In this document: positions 56,533-64,000 of the stretch, piece after piece
Numbering within the stretch: the first letter of the stretch is position 1
How the letters are laid out: every line of letters begins with the position of its first letter
NCBI RefSeq assembly: GCF_015999335.1
Contig: NZ_JAEACP010000026.1
Span: forward strand, 1-64,000
DNA length: 64,000 bases
From: Tabrizicola soli
GTDB taxonomy: Bacteria; Pseudomonadota; Alphaproteobacteria; Rhodobacterales; Rhodobacteraceae
Reading direction: 5' to 3'
Notes under the pieces: generated by a model
The model's database searches: none
The model's input: only the letters and a program-made list of their open reading frames with translations
What the model was told of the DNA's origin: nothing
Translations under genes and position numbers: made by a program

Positions 56533-57341
56533 CCTGCTTGTCCTTTCCGTCGGACCCAGAGGCCCTTTGCTGGATCGTACATGTAGACCGCCGCAGCGAA
56601 GAAGCCGGCGAAGCCTCCGGCCGTGACCAGAAACGAGGTCGGGTCGAACCGGAGGTAGAGCGCGAAGCGGATCAGCTCGACCGCATGGGTGAAGGGGTTC
56701 AGCGCGCAGATCCAGTACAGAAGCTCGCTGGATTCCTTCATCCGCCACAGCGGGTAGAGCGCGGAGGAGGCGAAGAACATCGGGAAGATCAGGAAGTTCA
56801 TCACCCCCGCGAAATTCTCCAGCTGCCGGATGGCCGAGGACACGAACAGCCCCAGCGCGCCCAGCATCAGCCCCGACAGGACCAGCGCGGGCAGGATGGC
56901 GAGGTAACCGGGGGCCGGCGGCCTCACGTCCCAGGCCCAGGCGATCAGCAGGAAGGCATAGACCTGCAGGATCGACACGAAGACCCCCGCCATCAGCTTC
57001 GACAGCAGAAGGAACCAGCGCGGCGCGGGGCTGACCAGCAAAGTCCGCATCGCCCCGGTTTCCCGGTCATAGACCATCGAGAGCGACGACTGCATCCCGT
57101 TGAACAGCTGGATCATCGCGCAGAGGCCGGGGGTGACGTAGACCTCGTAGAGGACATAGGTCTGGTAGGGTGGGGTGATCGACAGGCCAAGGACGGCACG
57201 GAAGCCGGCGGCGAAGATGAACAGCCAGACCAGCGGCCGCACCAGTGCGGCGACGAAGCGGCCCCGCTGGTTGACGAAGCGCAGCGCCTCGCGCCAGACG
57301 ATGCCGCGGAAGACGATTGCCCATGCCCGCCAGCCGGTCAT
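56529..57341 (-). CDS. ABC-2 type permease of PQQ/lanthanide-linked transporter
   Basis: A 270-residue ABC-2 permease with six membrane segments. MVYDRETGAMRTLLVSPAPRWFLLLSKL (split about 90-117) is the family's coupling region and NFLIFPMFFASSALYPLWRM the conserved core. Together with the ATPase and the binding protein and propeller upstream it forms the Ped/Lut-type set found next to lanthanide-dependent alcohol dehydrogenases. ATG coupled by ATGA to the ATPase gene. Confidence 0.9.
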   Translation of the reverse strand: MTGWRAWAIVFRGIVWREALRFVNQRGRFVAALVRPLVWLFIFAAGFRAVLGLSITPPYQTYVLYEVYVTPGLCAMIQLFNGMQSSLSMVYDRETGAMRTLLVSPAPRWFLLLSKLMAGVFVSILQVYAFLLIAWAWDVRPPAPGYLAILPALVLSGLMLGALGLFVSSAIRQLENFAGVMNFLIFPMFFASSALYPLWRMKESSELLYWICALNPFTHAVELIRFALYLRFDPTSFLVTAGGFAGFFAAAVYMYDPAKGLWVRRKGQAG

Positions 57342-58060
57342 GCCTCGGCCTCCGTCAGGGTCAGGAAGGCCCGTGTCAGCCCCTCGGCCCCGGCCAGGTC
57401 GCGGGCCTCGCCATGCGCCAGGACCGCGCCCTGGTGCAAGACATAGACCAGATCCTCGGGTGCGATCTCGTCGAGGATATGCGTCGCCCAGAGGACCGAG
57501 ACCCCGCCCATCGTCAGCCCCCGCACCAGCGCCAGCACCTCGCGGCGTGAGCGGACGTCGAGGCCGGTGGTCGCCTCGTCCAGCAGCAGGAGGTCCGGCC
57601 GGTTCAAGAGCGCCCGCGCGATCTCGGCCCGGCGTTGCTGGCCGCCCGACAGCGCGGCGACCTTCATCCCGGCCTTGTCGGCCAGATCGACCTGCGCCAG
57701 CACCTCGGCCATCCGGGCGCGGGCGGTCGCGCGGTCGATCCCGTGCAGCGCGGCGTGGTAGGAAAGGTTCTGCGCAACCGTCAGGTCGCTGTCCAGCGCG
57801 CGGGTCTGGAACACCACCCCCAGCCGCGCCAGCGCCTTGCCGGGCGCACGCCGCAGGTCGTGCCCCGCGACCCGGATCACCCCGCTCGTGTTGTCGTAAA
57901 GCCGGGTGACCAGCGAGAACAGCGTCGTCTTCCCTGCCCCGTTGATCCCCAACAGCGCCACGAAGCGCCCGCGCGGCACCACAAGCTCGACGTCGCGGAG
58001 CGCCACGACCCGGCCGAAGGCATGGCTGACCCCAAGAACCTCCAGCGCCGGGTTGTCCAT
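57338..58060 (-). CDS. ABC ATPase of PQQ/lanthanide-linked transporter
   Basis: A 240-residue CcmA/NodI-like ATPase: Walker A GINGAGKTT (38-46), Q-loop VFQTRALDSDLTV, signature LSGGQQRRAEIARAL, Walker B LLLLDEATTGLD, switch His in ATHILDEI. Partner of the ABC-2 permease. Nine bases follow the propeller gene stop. Homologues are part of the PedA1A2BC and LutEF systems tied to lanthanide uptake or export. Confidence 0.92.
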   Translation of the reverse strand: MDNPALEVLGVSHAFGRVVALRDVELVVPRGRFVALLGINGAGKTTLFSLVTRLYDNTSGVIRVAGHDLRRAPGKALARLGVVFQTRALDSDLTVAQNLSYHAALHGIDRATARARMAEVLAQVDLADKAGMKVAALSGGQQRRAEIARALLNRPDLLLLDEATTGLDVRSRREVLALVRGLTMGGVSVLWATHILDEIAPEDLVYVLHQGAVLAHGEARDLAGAEGLTRAFLTLTEAEA

Positions 58061-58069
58061 GCCGCCCCC

Positions 58070-59026
58070 TCAGTCCGGCGCCACCACGATGCCCCAGGGT
58101 TGCTGGCCCACCGGGACCGAGCGCACGACCTCCATCGCCGCCACGTCGATCACCGAGACATCGTTCGAATTGCCGTTGGTGGTGAAAAGCAGGCGCTCGT
58201 CCGGGGTGAAGGCGAGTTGCCAGACGCGCTGGCCGACCAGCAGGTAATCCGTCACCTCGAACGTCGCCCCGTCGATCACCGCCACCCGGTTCGCCGGCCC
58301 CAGCGCCACGAAGATCCTGGACCCGTCCTGGGTGATCTTCAAGCCCACCGGCTGGATCGCCTCGGGCAGGACGCCGGGGATCTCGAACCCGATCTTGTGG
58401 ATGACCTCCTTGGTCGCCACGTCGATCACCGCGACCGTCCCGCCGATCTCGGCCGTCACGAACAGAAGCTTCCCGTCCGCCGTGAACTGCGCATAGCGCG
58501 GGCGCTGGTCGACCAGCACGTTCGCCACGATCTGCGAACTCGCGGTGTCGATGAAATGCGCCATGTTGGTCGTCTCGGAGGTGTTCACCACGAAGGCCCC
58601 GTCGGGCGAGATCGCCATCCCCTCCGGCTCCACCCCCACCGGGACCTCGGCCAGCATCCTGTGCGACTGCACGTCGACGATGGTCACCAGGTTGTCGTCC
58701 TCGTTCGCGATATAAAGCGGGTTGCCCGAGGGGTGCAGCACGAACAGCTCCGGATCGGGGCCGGACGGAAGGGTATGCGTCTCCCGGTAGGTCTCGGTCT
58801 CGAAGACCCGCACCGTGTCATCGTCCGAGGCGCAGACGTAAAGCTCCTTCCCGTCGGGCGAGATGGTGATGCCGCGCGGCCTGTTCCCGGCGGGAAAGGT
58901 GGCGATCACCTCCAGCGTCTCGCTGTCGAGGACGGTGATGTCATTGCCCTTCTCGTTGCTGACGTAGACCTTGTTGGCCAGCGCGGGCTGGGCGAGCAGG
59001 ACAAGCGACAGGGCTGCAAGGCGCAT
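58070..59026 (-). CDS. PQQ-associated YVTN beta-propeller protein
   Basis: A 318-residue periplasmic seven-bladed propeller. The signal peptide (MRLAALSLVLLAQPALA) is followed by repeats such as KVYVSNEKGNDITVLDSET, GITISPDGKELYVCASDDDTVRVFE and GMAISPDGAFVVNTSE. It belongs to the PQQ-dependent catabolism-associated YVTN family. ATG 59026 has GAGG at good distance; ATG 59038 overlaps the upstream stop (ATGA) and is the alternative. It lies between binding protein and ATPase genes of the Ped/Lut-type set. Confidence 0.9.
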   Translation of the reverse strand: MRLAALSLVLLAQPALANKVYVSNEKGNDITVLDSETLEVIATFPAGNRPRGITISPDGKELYVCASDDDTVRVFETETYRETHTLPSGPDPELFVLHPSGNPLYIANEDDNLVTIVDVQSHRMLAEVPVGVEPEGMAISPDGAFVVNTSETTNMAHFIDTASSQIVANVLVDQRPRYAQFTADGKLLFVTAEIGGTVAVIDVATKEVIHKIGFEIPGVLPEAIQPVGLKITQDGSRIFVALGPANRVAVIDGATFEVTDYLLVGQRVWQLAFTPDERLLFTTNGNSNDVSVIDVAAMEVVRSVPVGQQPWGIVVAPD

Positions 59027-59034
59027 GGCGGACC

Positions 59035-60210
59035 TCATGGGAAGGAACATTCGGTTTCGGGGCGGTCCTTGCCCAGCGTGTCAAGCTGCGAGACCTGATG
59101 GAGGAACGCATCCTGCGGCGAGACCGAAACGGTCAGCGCCCCTGTCGTCAGCAGGATCGGCTGGCGCAACTGGTGGTCCCAGTCGCGGATGGTCAGCTTC
59201 TGGCCCTTGAAGCCCGCCACCTCGAACTCGGGCGACAGGATATGCTCGCGCAGCCTGGCCGGGTCGCCCGAGCCGGTCCGCGTCGCGGCCTCGCCGATGA
59301 TGCGGACGGCAAGCCAGGCCTGGTAATCCTCCTCGCGCATCGGGCGGTGGGCCATGGCCTCGAAGCGGTTCTGGAACTGGGTCGCGCCCCAGGCCTCCAG
59401 CGCCGGGTGCCAGGTACGGGGCACAAGGCCGGCCGAGCCCGCGACGGGGCGCGCCTCCCAGGTCTGGTAGGGCAGGTATTCGGCGAAGATCCCGGCCTCG
59501 TCGGCGGCGATCAGGATGTCGTGGTCCTCGGCCCCCTGGGTGAAGACCGGCATCTGCTTCTGCACCTGGACATGGCCGGTATCCGTGCGCCGCGCGCCGC
59601 CGGTGTCCTCGTAGACGCGTTCCTCGACGATCTCGGCGCCGAACTTGGCGGCCGAGGTGCGGAAGGCCTGGGCGAGGTCGGCATCGGCCGGGTGGCTGCC
59701 GAGGATCAGGAACCACTCGTCCCACTTCTTCCAGGCCAGGAACTGCGCCAGCGCATCGGCGAGCATCGCATGGCTGGGCGCGACATGCACCAGGTTCGCC
59801 CGGCAGTCCTTGCCGCGCAAGCCATCGCCCCGCGCCCCGGCGTTCAGGACCAGCGCCCGGCCGCCTGCCGCATCGGCCAGCGCCAGCGTCGCCGCATCGT
59901 CGGCCAGCACCACGATGAACCCCGCACCCCCGGCCAGCGCCTCCTCCAGCGTGGCGGCGGCGGTTTCCGGCGTGGCGACATATTCGGCGGTCTCGAAGGT
60001 CTGGCCAAGGAAGCTGCCGGTGGTGGCGTTGTCCTCGGTCCCCAGCCGCGCCCCGGCAAGGCCAAGGTCGGCTGGCGGCAGGTCGAGGCGCGAGATCGGC
60101 GGCAGGCCGGCCACGTCCACCCGCAGGACGGCGGCGCGGATCAGCGTCTCTGCCGGGGCCGGGGCCGCTGCCAGAAGCCCCCACAGGGCAAGTGCCGCGA
60201 TGATCCGCAT
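59035..60210 (-). CDS. PQQ-dependent alcohol dehydrogenase system ABC substrate-binding protein
   Basis: A 391-residue periplasmic binding protein with signal peptide (about 1-20). It has the Peripla_BP fold of branched-chain amino-acid receptors but differs in the ligand pocket: LILGSHPADADLAQAFR, IAADEAGIFAEYLPYQTWEARPVAG and REHILSPEFEVAGFKGQKLTIRDWDHQLRQP (split). Members co-occur with the propeller and ABC-2 transporter. GGGAGG precedes the ATG. First gene of the five-gene operon running to 55918. Related to PedC/LutA-type proteins by context; ligand unproven. Confidence 0.88.
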   Translation of the reverse strand: MRIIAALALWGLLAAAPAPAETLIRAAVLRVDVAGLPPISRLDLPPADLGLAGARLGTEDNATTGSFLGQTFETAEYVATPETAAATLEEALAGGAGFIVVLADDAATLALADAAGGRALVLNAGARGDGLRGKDCRANLVHVAPSHAMLADALAQFLAWKKWDEWFLILGSHPADADLAQAFRTSAAKFGAEIVEERVYEDTGGARRTDTGHVQVQKQMPVFTQGAEDHDILIAADEAGIFAEYLPYQTWEARPVAGSAGLVPRTWHPALEAWGATQFQNRFEAMAHRPMREEDYQAWLAVRIIGEAATRTGSGDPARLREHILSPEFEVAGFKGQKLTIRDWDHQLRQPILLTTGALTVSVSPQDAFLHQVSQLDTLGKDRPETECSFP

Positions 60211-60257
60211 TGGTCACCTCCCGGTTGATTGGGCCACAGCGCCGCGCAAGGCGTCAA

Positions 60258-60275
60258 CTCAACCAAAAGGTTGAG
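60258..60275. promoter_or_regulatory. Inverted repeat between divergent operons
   Basis: CTCAACC (60258-60264), AAAA, GGTTGAG (60269-60275): perfect seven-base arms. It lies midway between the binding-protein gene (start 60210) and the divergent small gene (start 60343), so it could be an operator serving both. Confidence 0.5.
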
Positions 60276-60342
60276 GTTCTGCCGGCGCAATTCATCCTTC
60301 CGTCCGATTGCCGCGCGTGGGCGCCCGGAGCATCCTGTCCCG

Positions 60343-60834
60343 ATGAAAGTCGCCCTTGTCTTTTGCCTTCTGGCCAGCCCGGTGCTCGCCGAGGGGCCGC
60401 CGGCCGCCGGGCGAGTGGCCTTCTTCGGGATCCATTTCATCGACCTCTCCACCGAGGGCGCGATCAACGGCGTCCGGGCCGACGAGACCGCCCGGACCGG
60501 GATGGCCGCCGCGCTGGTCGCCGAGGATATGGTTGCGCGGGGCTTCGTCCTCGTCCCGCTCGATCCGGTGGCGAAGCGGCTGGAGACCGTCTCCAATCCC
60601 GCGCGCTGCAACGGCTGCGATACCGCCATGGCGCAGGAGTTGGGCGCGGATTACGCGCTGACCGGCGAGGTGAGCAAGGTGTCGAACCTGATCCTCAGCC
60701 TGCAACTGAACCTGCGCGAAGCCGAGACCGGCAAGACCCTGCGGGCGGGGACCGTGGACATTCGCGGCAACACCGACGAAAGCTGGCAGCGCGGCTTCCG
60801 CTACCTTCTGCGCAACCTCATCTTCCGAAAATGA
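60343..60834 (+). CDS. Exported DUF2380/DUF3280-like protein
   Basis: A 163-residue protein with a signal peptide (MKVALVFCLLASPVLA). The mature part has RVAFFGIHFIDLSTEGAI, CNGCDTAMAQELGADYALTGEV (a CxxC pair about residue 86) and LNLREAETGKTLRAGTVDIRGNTDESW, the pattern of DUF2380-type proteins that occur with PQQ-alcohol dehydrogenase loci. ATG 60343 gives the signal peptide directly; the ribosome site is weak. Convergent with the rhodanese-like gene, stops six bases apart. Function unknown. Confidence 0.78.
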   Translation: MKVALVFCLLASPVLAEGPPAAGRVAFFGIHFIDLSTEGAINGVRADETARTGMAAALVAEDMVARGFVLVPLDPVAKRLETVSNPARCNGCDTAMAQELGADYALTGEVSKVSNLILSLQLNLREAETGKTLRAGTVDIRGNTDESWQRGFRYLLRNLIFRK

Positions 60835-60839
60835 CGGCC

Positions 60840-61373
60840 TCACTCGAACGGCTCCACCCGCGCCAGCGGCGGGTTTTCGGGCCGCGTGACCCAGCCCTCG
60901 GGGCCGTCGGGATACCAGATGACATGGGTATAGCCCATCTCCAGCGCGCGCTTGGCGACGTTCCAGGACATCCAGCATTCCGCCCGGCAGAAGATGACGA
61001 CGAGCTGGTCCCTGTTGCCGCCGGTCGCGCGGTCCAGCCCGCGGCGCAGATAGGCTTCCTCTTCTGCCGACAGGGCCTCGAACCCGGTATTCGGCAGCCA
61101 GATCGCGCCGGGAATGCTGTCGCGCGGCTTGTCGCGCCAGATCGTGCCTTCGGGCAGGTCGGCGGGCTTCACGTCGCGGGGCATCACGTCGACGAACACC
61201 GCCTTCCCCTCACGGTGCAGCCTGGCAGCGGTGGCCGTGTCCGCCACTGTCGCCCCGGCCAGGGTCTCGGGCACCGGCGCGGAATAGGGCGGGCCACGAT
61301 AACCCTCGGGCTCGGGCGGGGCCTGGGCCAGGGCGGGGGCCGCCAGCAGCGCCAGGACCAGGGCCAGTCTCAC
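60840..61373 (-). CDS. PQQ catabolism-associated rhodanese-like protein (CxxxCW)
   Basis: A 177-residue periplasmic protein with signal peptide (MRLALVLALLAAPALA). A rhodanese-like fold ends in the catalytic-loop-like FCRAECWMSWNVAKRA with two Cys and Trp, the hallmark of the PQQ-dependent catabolism-associated family. VFVDVMPRD and GAIWLPNTGF are the preceding strands. GTG start overlaps the XoxJ-like stop as GTGA. Last gene of the xoxF operon in this window. Function unknown; Cys-based chemistry in the periplasm is likely. Confidence 0.9.
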   Translation of the reverse strand: MRLALVLALLAAPALAQAPPEPEGYRGPPYSAPVPETLAGATVADTATAARLHREGKAVFVDVMPRDVKPADLPEGTIWRDKPRDSIPGAIWLPNTGFEALSAEEEAYLRRGLDRATGGNRDQLVVIFCRAECWMSWNVAKRALEMGYTHVIWYPDGPEGWVTRPENPPLARVEPFE

Positions 61374-62185
61374 GGCGCGACCTCCTTCAGCGCGGTCCCC
61401 TGGTCATCGACCAGGGGCACCCCGGCCTTCGCCAGGATCGCGTCGATCCGGTCCTGATTGCGCCGGATCAGCGAGTTCAGTTCGCGCTTCCAGTCCTGAT
61501 CGCTGGGCCGCACGCCCATGGTGATGCGGTAGAACAGCTTCGGGCTCGCCGTCTCACGCAGGAGCGGGGTGACCGTCAGCGCCGCATTTCCCTTGGTCAA
61601 GGGCCCCCCGATCGGACCCCAGAGTACCGCCGCGTCGATCTCGCCCGATTGCAGGTCGGCCAGCATGTCCCCGGCCGGGTCCTGCACCCGGCGGTCGACG
61701 ATCAGCGGATAGGGTTTCGCCAAGGCCATCAGCCCGTTCTGCGCCAGATGCGTGGCCGGAGGCGTTCCCGCGACGATGCCGATCCGGTGACCCTGCAAGG
61801 CGGGGTCGGCCAAGGTCTCGACCTTGGCCAACGGGTCGTCGCTGCGCGTCACCAGCACATAGACCGAGGTGTAGTAATGGTTGGTGTTCTGCACCAGCTC
61901 GTCGCCCTGGGCATAGCCGATCACCACGTCGCAAAGCCCCGCCCGCAGCGTCTTGCGGATGAAGCCCGGCCCCATCGGGAACCAGGTCACCTCCAGCGGC
62001 AGGCCCAGTTCCTTGGCGAAAAGCGCGGCGATCTCGTTCTCGAAGCCCGGCTTGTCCTTGCCCGACATCGGCAGGTTGGCCGGATCCGCGCAAACCCGGA
62101 ACGCCGTGGGCGACACCAGGTCCGCCGTCTGCGCCCCGGCGGCCAGGGGCAGGATCAGCGCCAGCGCAAGGACGGGAAGCCGCAT
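61370..62185 (-). CDS. xoxJ: XoxJ-like periplasmic binding protein
   Basis: A 271-residue SBP_bac_3-fold protein with signal peptide (1-18). RVCADPANLPMSGKDKPGFENEIAALFA (split about 30-57) is the signature of quinoprotein dehydrogenase-associated binding proteins (XoxJ/MxaJ). No transporter genes accompany it; XoxJ is thought to bind and activate apo-XoxF during maturation. GGGGGATGAG precedes the ATG, one base after the cytochrome gene stop. Confidence 0.92.
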   Translation of the reverse strand: MRLPVLALALILPLAAGAQTADLVSPTAFRVCADPANLPMSGKDKPGFENEIAALFAKELGLPLEVTWFPMGPGFIRKTLRAGLCDVVIGYAQGDELVQNTNHYYTSVYVLVTRSDDPLAKVETLADPALQGHRIGIVAGTPPATHLAQNGLMALAKPYPLIVDRRVQDPAGDMLADLQSGEIDAAVLWGPIGGPLTKGNAALTVTPLLRETASPKLFYRITMGVRPSDQDWKRELNSLIRRNQDRIDAILAKAGVPLVDDQGTALKEVAP

Positions 62186-62186
62186 C

Positions 62187-62705
62187 TCATCCCCCCATGC
62201 AGGAGTCTTCGTCCGCCGCCACCTCTGGGGGCTTGTCCGCCCGCTTGGCCGGCCGACCGCGATCCACGGCCCCCGCCCCGCGCGCCTTGAGGTAGGTGTA
62301 GATGTCGTCCAGATAGCACATCACGTTCGGGTTGGTCCCGAAGGACGGCATGACCGAATTCTGCGCCGCGCCCACCTTCTGCCGCCCCTCGGCCACCACG
62401 CCGATGAAGTCGTAATAATCCATCGCCAGCGCCGATTTCTTCAGCGCGGGCGCATAGGTCGAGCCCTCGCCGTCCGGCCCGTGGCAGACATGGCATTCCG
62501 CATGATAGCGCCGGAAGCCCGAGAAGGTGGCCCAGTCCACCGTGCCGTCTTCCTCGACCTTGAAGGTCGGCACGCCCTCGGCCGTCACCCAGCGCCCGTT
62601 TTCCTGGTGGTCCGCCACCAGGTTCGGATCGGTTTCCTGTGCCTGAAGCGGCAAGGTGGCCAGGGCGACCAGGCCGAGGGCATGGATCGGAAGGGACTTC
62701 GGCAT
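62187..62705 (-). CDS. Cytochrome c of the XoxF system (XoxG/CycB-like)
   Basis: A 172-residue periplasmic monoheme cytochrome c. After a signal peptide (about 1-22) the heme site is CHVCH (71-75) and the axial Met is probably M119 in SVMPSFG. Family: methanol-metabolism-related c-type cytochrome (c-553i/CycB, XoxG). It should take electrons from XoxF. ATG 62705 has AGGAG nine bases upstream; ATG 62726 is an in-frame alternative also with AGGAG but only three bases away. A C-terminal tail with a lone Cys follows the heme domain. Confidence 0.92.
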   Translation of the reverse strand: MPKSLPIHALGLVALATLPLQAQETDPNLVADHQENGRWVTAEGVPTFKVEEDGTVDWATFSGFRRYHAECHVCHGPDGEGSTYAPALKKSALAMDYYDFIGVVAEGRQKVGAAQNSVMPSFGTNPNVMCYLDDIYTYLKARGAGAVDRGRPAKRADKPPEVAADEDSCMGG

Positions 62706-62739
62706 GTCGTGCTGCTCCTGCTTCATGATCTCCTGCGAA

Positions 62740-62770
62740 GGCCGCCACACCCGGTCAGGGCATGGCGGCC
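62740..62770 (-). other. Stem-loop between xoxF and the cytochrome gene
   Basis: GGCCGCC (62740-62746) and GGCGGCC (62764-62770) pair perfectly across a 17-base loop, in the 83-base gap after the xoxF stop. It may stabilise xoxF mRNA or lower read-through to the downstream genes. No T-run. Confidence 0.45.
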
Positions 62771-62788
62771 GACATGAGCCGGATCCTG

Positions 62789-64000
62789 TCAGTCCGGCAG
62801 TTCGAACACCGTCAGCTGGCCGCCCAGCGCGGTGTATTCCGACAGCGCCGCATAACCGCCGACCGCGCCCAGACCTTCGGTCGGGTTGGTCAGGCCCGCC
62901 GCAAGGCCGATCCCGGCCCAGCCGCCGACCCCCGACAGGACGGCGACATACTGCTTGCCCTCGCGCTCATAGGTCATCACGTTCCCGATGATCCCCGAGG
63001 GGGTCTTGAACTTGAACAACTCCTCGCCCGTCTCGCTGTCGATCGCCTTCAGGTAGCCTTCCAGCGTGCCGTAGAAGACGATGTCGCCCGCCGTGGCCAG
63101 GGCCCCCGACCAGACCGAGAACTGCTCGGGCAGCGACCACTTGATCTCGCCCTTGATGTTGTCCCAGGCGATGAAGTTGCCCATGCCGCCATGGCTGTCG
63201 GGTGCGGGATACATCGACAGCGTCGCGCCGACATAAGGTTGCCCGGCGGCATAGCTGACCTTGAACGGCTCATAGTCCATGCAGACGTGGTTCGTGGGCA
63301 CATAGAACAGGTTGGTCTTCGGGCTGTAGGCCGCGGGCTGCTGGTCCTTGGTGCCAAGCGCCGCCGGGCAGACGCCGGTGGTGTTGGTGTCCTCGCCGTT
63401 CTGCTCGGTCGAGTATTGCGCGACCACCGCCGGCCGGCCGTAAGTCTCCGAGGCCGGGTCCATGTCGACGCCGGTGGTCCAGTTCACCGCCGGGTCGTAT
63501 TTCTCGGCCACCAGAAGCTCGCCCGTCTCGCGGTCCAGCGTATAGGCCAGGCCGTTGCGGTCGAAATGGGTCAGAAGCTTGCGCATCTGGCCGTCGACCT
63601 CCTGGTCGGTCAGGATCATCTCGTTGACCCCGTCGAAGTCCCATTCGTCATGCGGGGTCATCTGGTAGACCCATTTCGCCATGCCGGTGTCGGCGTCGCG
63701 GGCGAAGATGGTCATCGACCACTTGTTGTCGCCCGGGCGCTGCTTCGGGTTCCAGGTCGAGGGGTTGCCGGTGCCGTAATAGATCAGGTTCAGCTCGGGG
63801 TCATAGGAATACCAGCCCCAGGTGGTCCCGCCGCCGATCTTCCACTGGTCGCCCTCCCAGGTGCTGATCGAACTGTCCTTGCCGATCGGCTTGCCCAGTT
63901 GCGTGGTCTTCTCGGGGTCGACCAGCAGCTGGTCGTCCGGGCCGACGGAATAGGCCCGCCACAGCAGCTCGCCCGTCTCGATGCTGTAGGCGGTGACATG
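62789..64000 (-). CDS. xoxF: Lanthanide-dependent methanol/alcohol dehydrogenase XoxF, C-terminal part
   Basis: Truncated by the right edge; 403 residues of an expected 600 are visible. It is a PQQ-binding eight-bladed propeller enzyme. The visible part includes [40 protein letters not shown] and [12 protein letters not shown]. In the last, the catalytic Asp is followed two residues later by a second Asp (codons at 63632-63640), the lanthanide-coordinating residue of XoxF that is Ala in calcium-dependent MxaF. Oxidises methanol or related alcohols in the periplasm, passing electrons to the cytochrome encoded downstream. The adjacent-Cys pair and start lie outside. Confidence 0.95.
   Translation of the reverse strand, partial: HVTAYSIETGELLWRAYSVGPDDQLLVDPEKTTQLGKPIGKDSSISTWEGDQWKIGGGTTWGWYSYDPELNLIYYGTGNPSTWNPKQRPGDNKWSMTIFARDADTGMAKWVYQMTPHDEWDFDGVNEMILTDQEVDGQMRKLLTHFDRNGLAYTLDRETGELLVAEKYDPAVNWTTGVDMDPASETYGRPAVVAQYSTEQNGEDTNTTGVCPAALGTKDQQPAAYSPKTNLFYVPTNHVCMDYEPFKVSYAAGQPYVGATLSMYPAPDSHGGMGNFIAWDNIKGEIKWSLPEQFSVWSGALATAGDIVFYGTLEGYLKAIDSETGEELFKFKTPSGIIGNVMTYEREGKQYVAVLSGVGGWAGIGLAAGLTNPTEGLGAVGGYAALSEYTALGGQLTVFELPD

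Overview
The window is high-GC DNA of an alphaproteobacterium, most likely Rhodobacterales (Paracoccus/Rhodobacter-like). This rests on a ChpT phosphotransferase beside a DUF3553 gene, an olsB-olsA ornithine-lipid pair, rplU-rpmA-GNAT-obgE-proB-proA, a Rhodobacter-type ctaA, and a xoxF-cytochrome c-xoxJ block. The genus is an inference. The left edge holds the promoter and boxA-bearing leader of an rRNA operon transcribed leftwards out of the window.

Layout. 0.3-9.5 kb is mostly housekeeping: ureohydrolase plus YtcJ-type amidohydrolase, bactofilin, thioesterase plus MFS, M32 carboxypeptidase plus heme A synthase, a ThiE-like protein and a TrmJ-like RNA methylase. 9.8-15.7 kb has an acyltransferase-3 gene of unlike base composition, a MltB-type transglycosylase, olsBA, a 56-residue DUF3553 gene, chpT, and a TetR regulator divergent from a small membrane protein. 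15.6-21.7 kb is proA-proB-obgE, a GNAT, rpmA-rplU and a DUF2059 protein, followed by tRNA-Ser(CGA).

22.2-30.6 kb is a catabolic cluster: an XRE-cupin regulator divergent from a run of seven genes (DgcA/TMADH-like flavoprotein, polar amino-acid ABC transporter of four genes, GlpD-like flavoprotein, ornithine-cyclodeaminase-like enzyme). It probably imports and degrades an N-methylated or cyclic amino acid. A DUF1624-type membrane protein and pheT, without pheS nearby, follow.

34.0-47.2 kb is transcribed leftwards and carries two peptide/nickel-type ABC transporters, each with one fused double-ATPase. The upstream set contains a formamidase/acetamidase and is headed by an AmiC-like sensor and an ANTAR-domain AmiR-like antiterminator. 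A promoter and a strong intrinsic terminator precede amiC, which is the expected arrangement for amide-induced antitermination.

47.2-64.0 kb is a quinoprotein alcohol-oxidation locus. It ends in the C-terminal two thirds of xoxF, which carries the extra Asp diagnostic of lanthanide-dependent methanol dehydrogenases. Around it are the cytochrome c, XoxJ, a rhodanese-like protein, a Ped/Lut-type ABC system (binding protein, YVTN propeller, ATPase, ABC-2 permease), a SoxYZ-like carrier, an MBL-fold hydrolase, an NMT1/SsuA-type ABC importer, and a LuxR regulator / FIST sensor / hybrid kinase operon that also encodes two unknown secreted proteins. A 17-bp motif (14/17 identical) lies about 50 bp upstream of two divergently placed genes of this locus and may mark its regulon.
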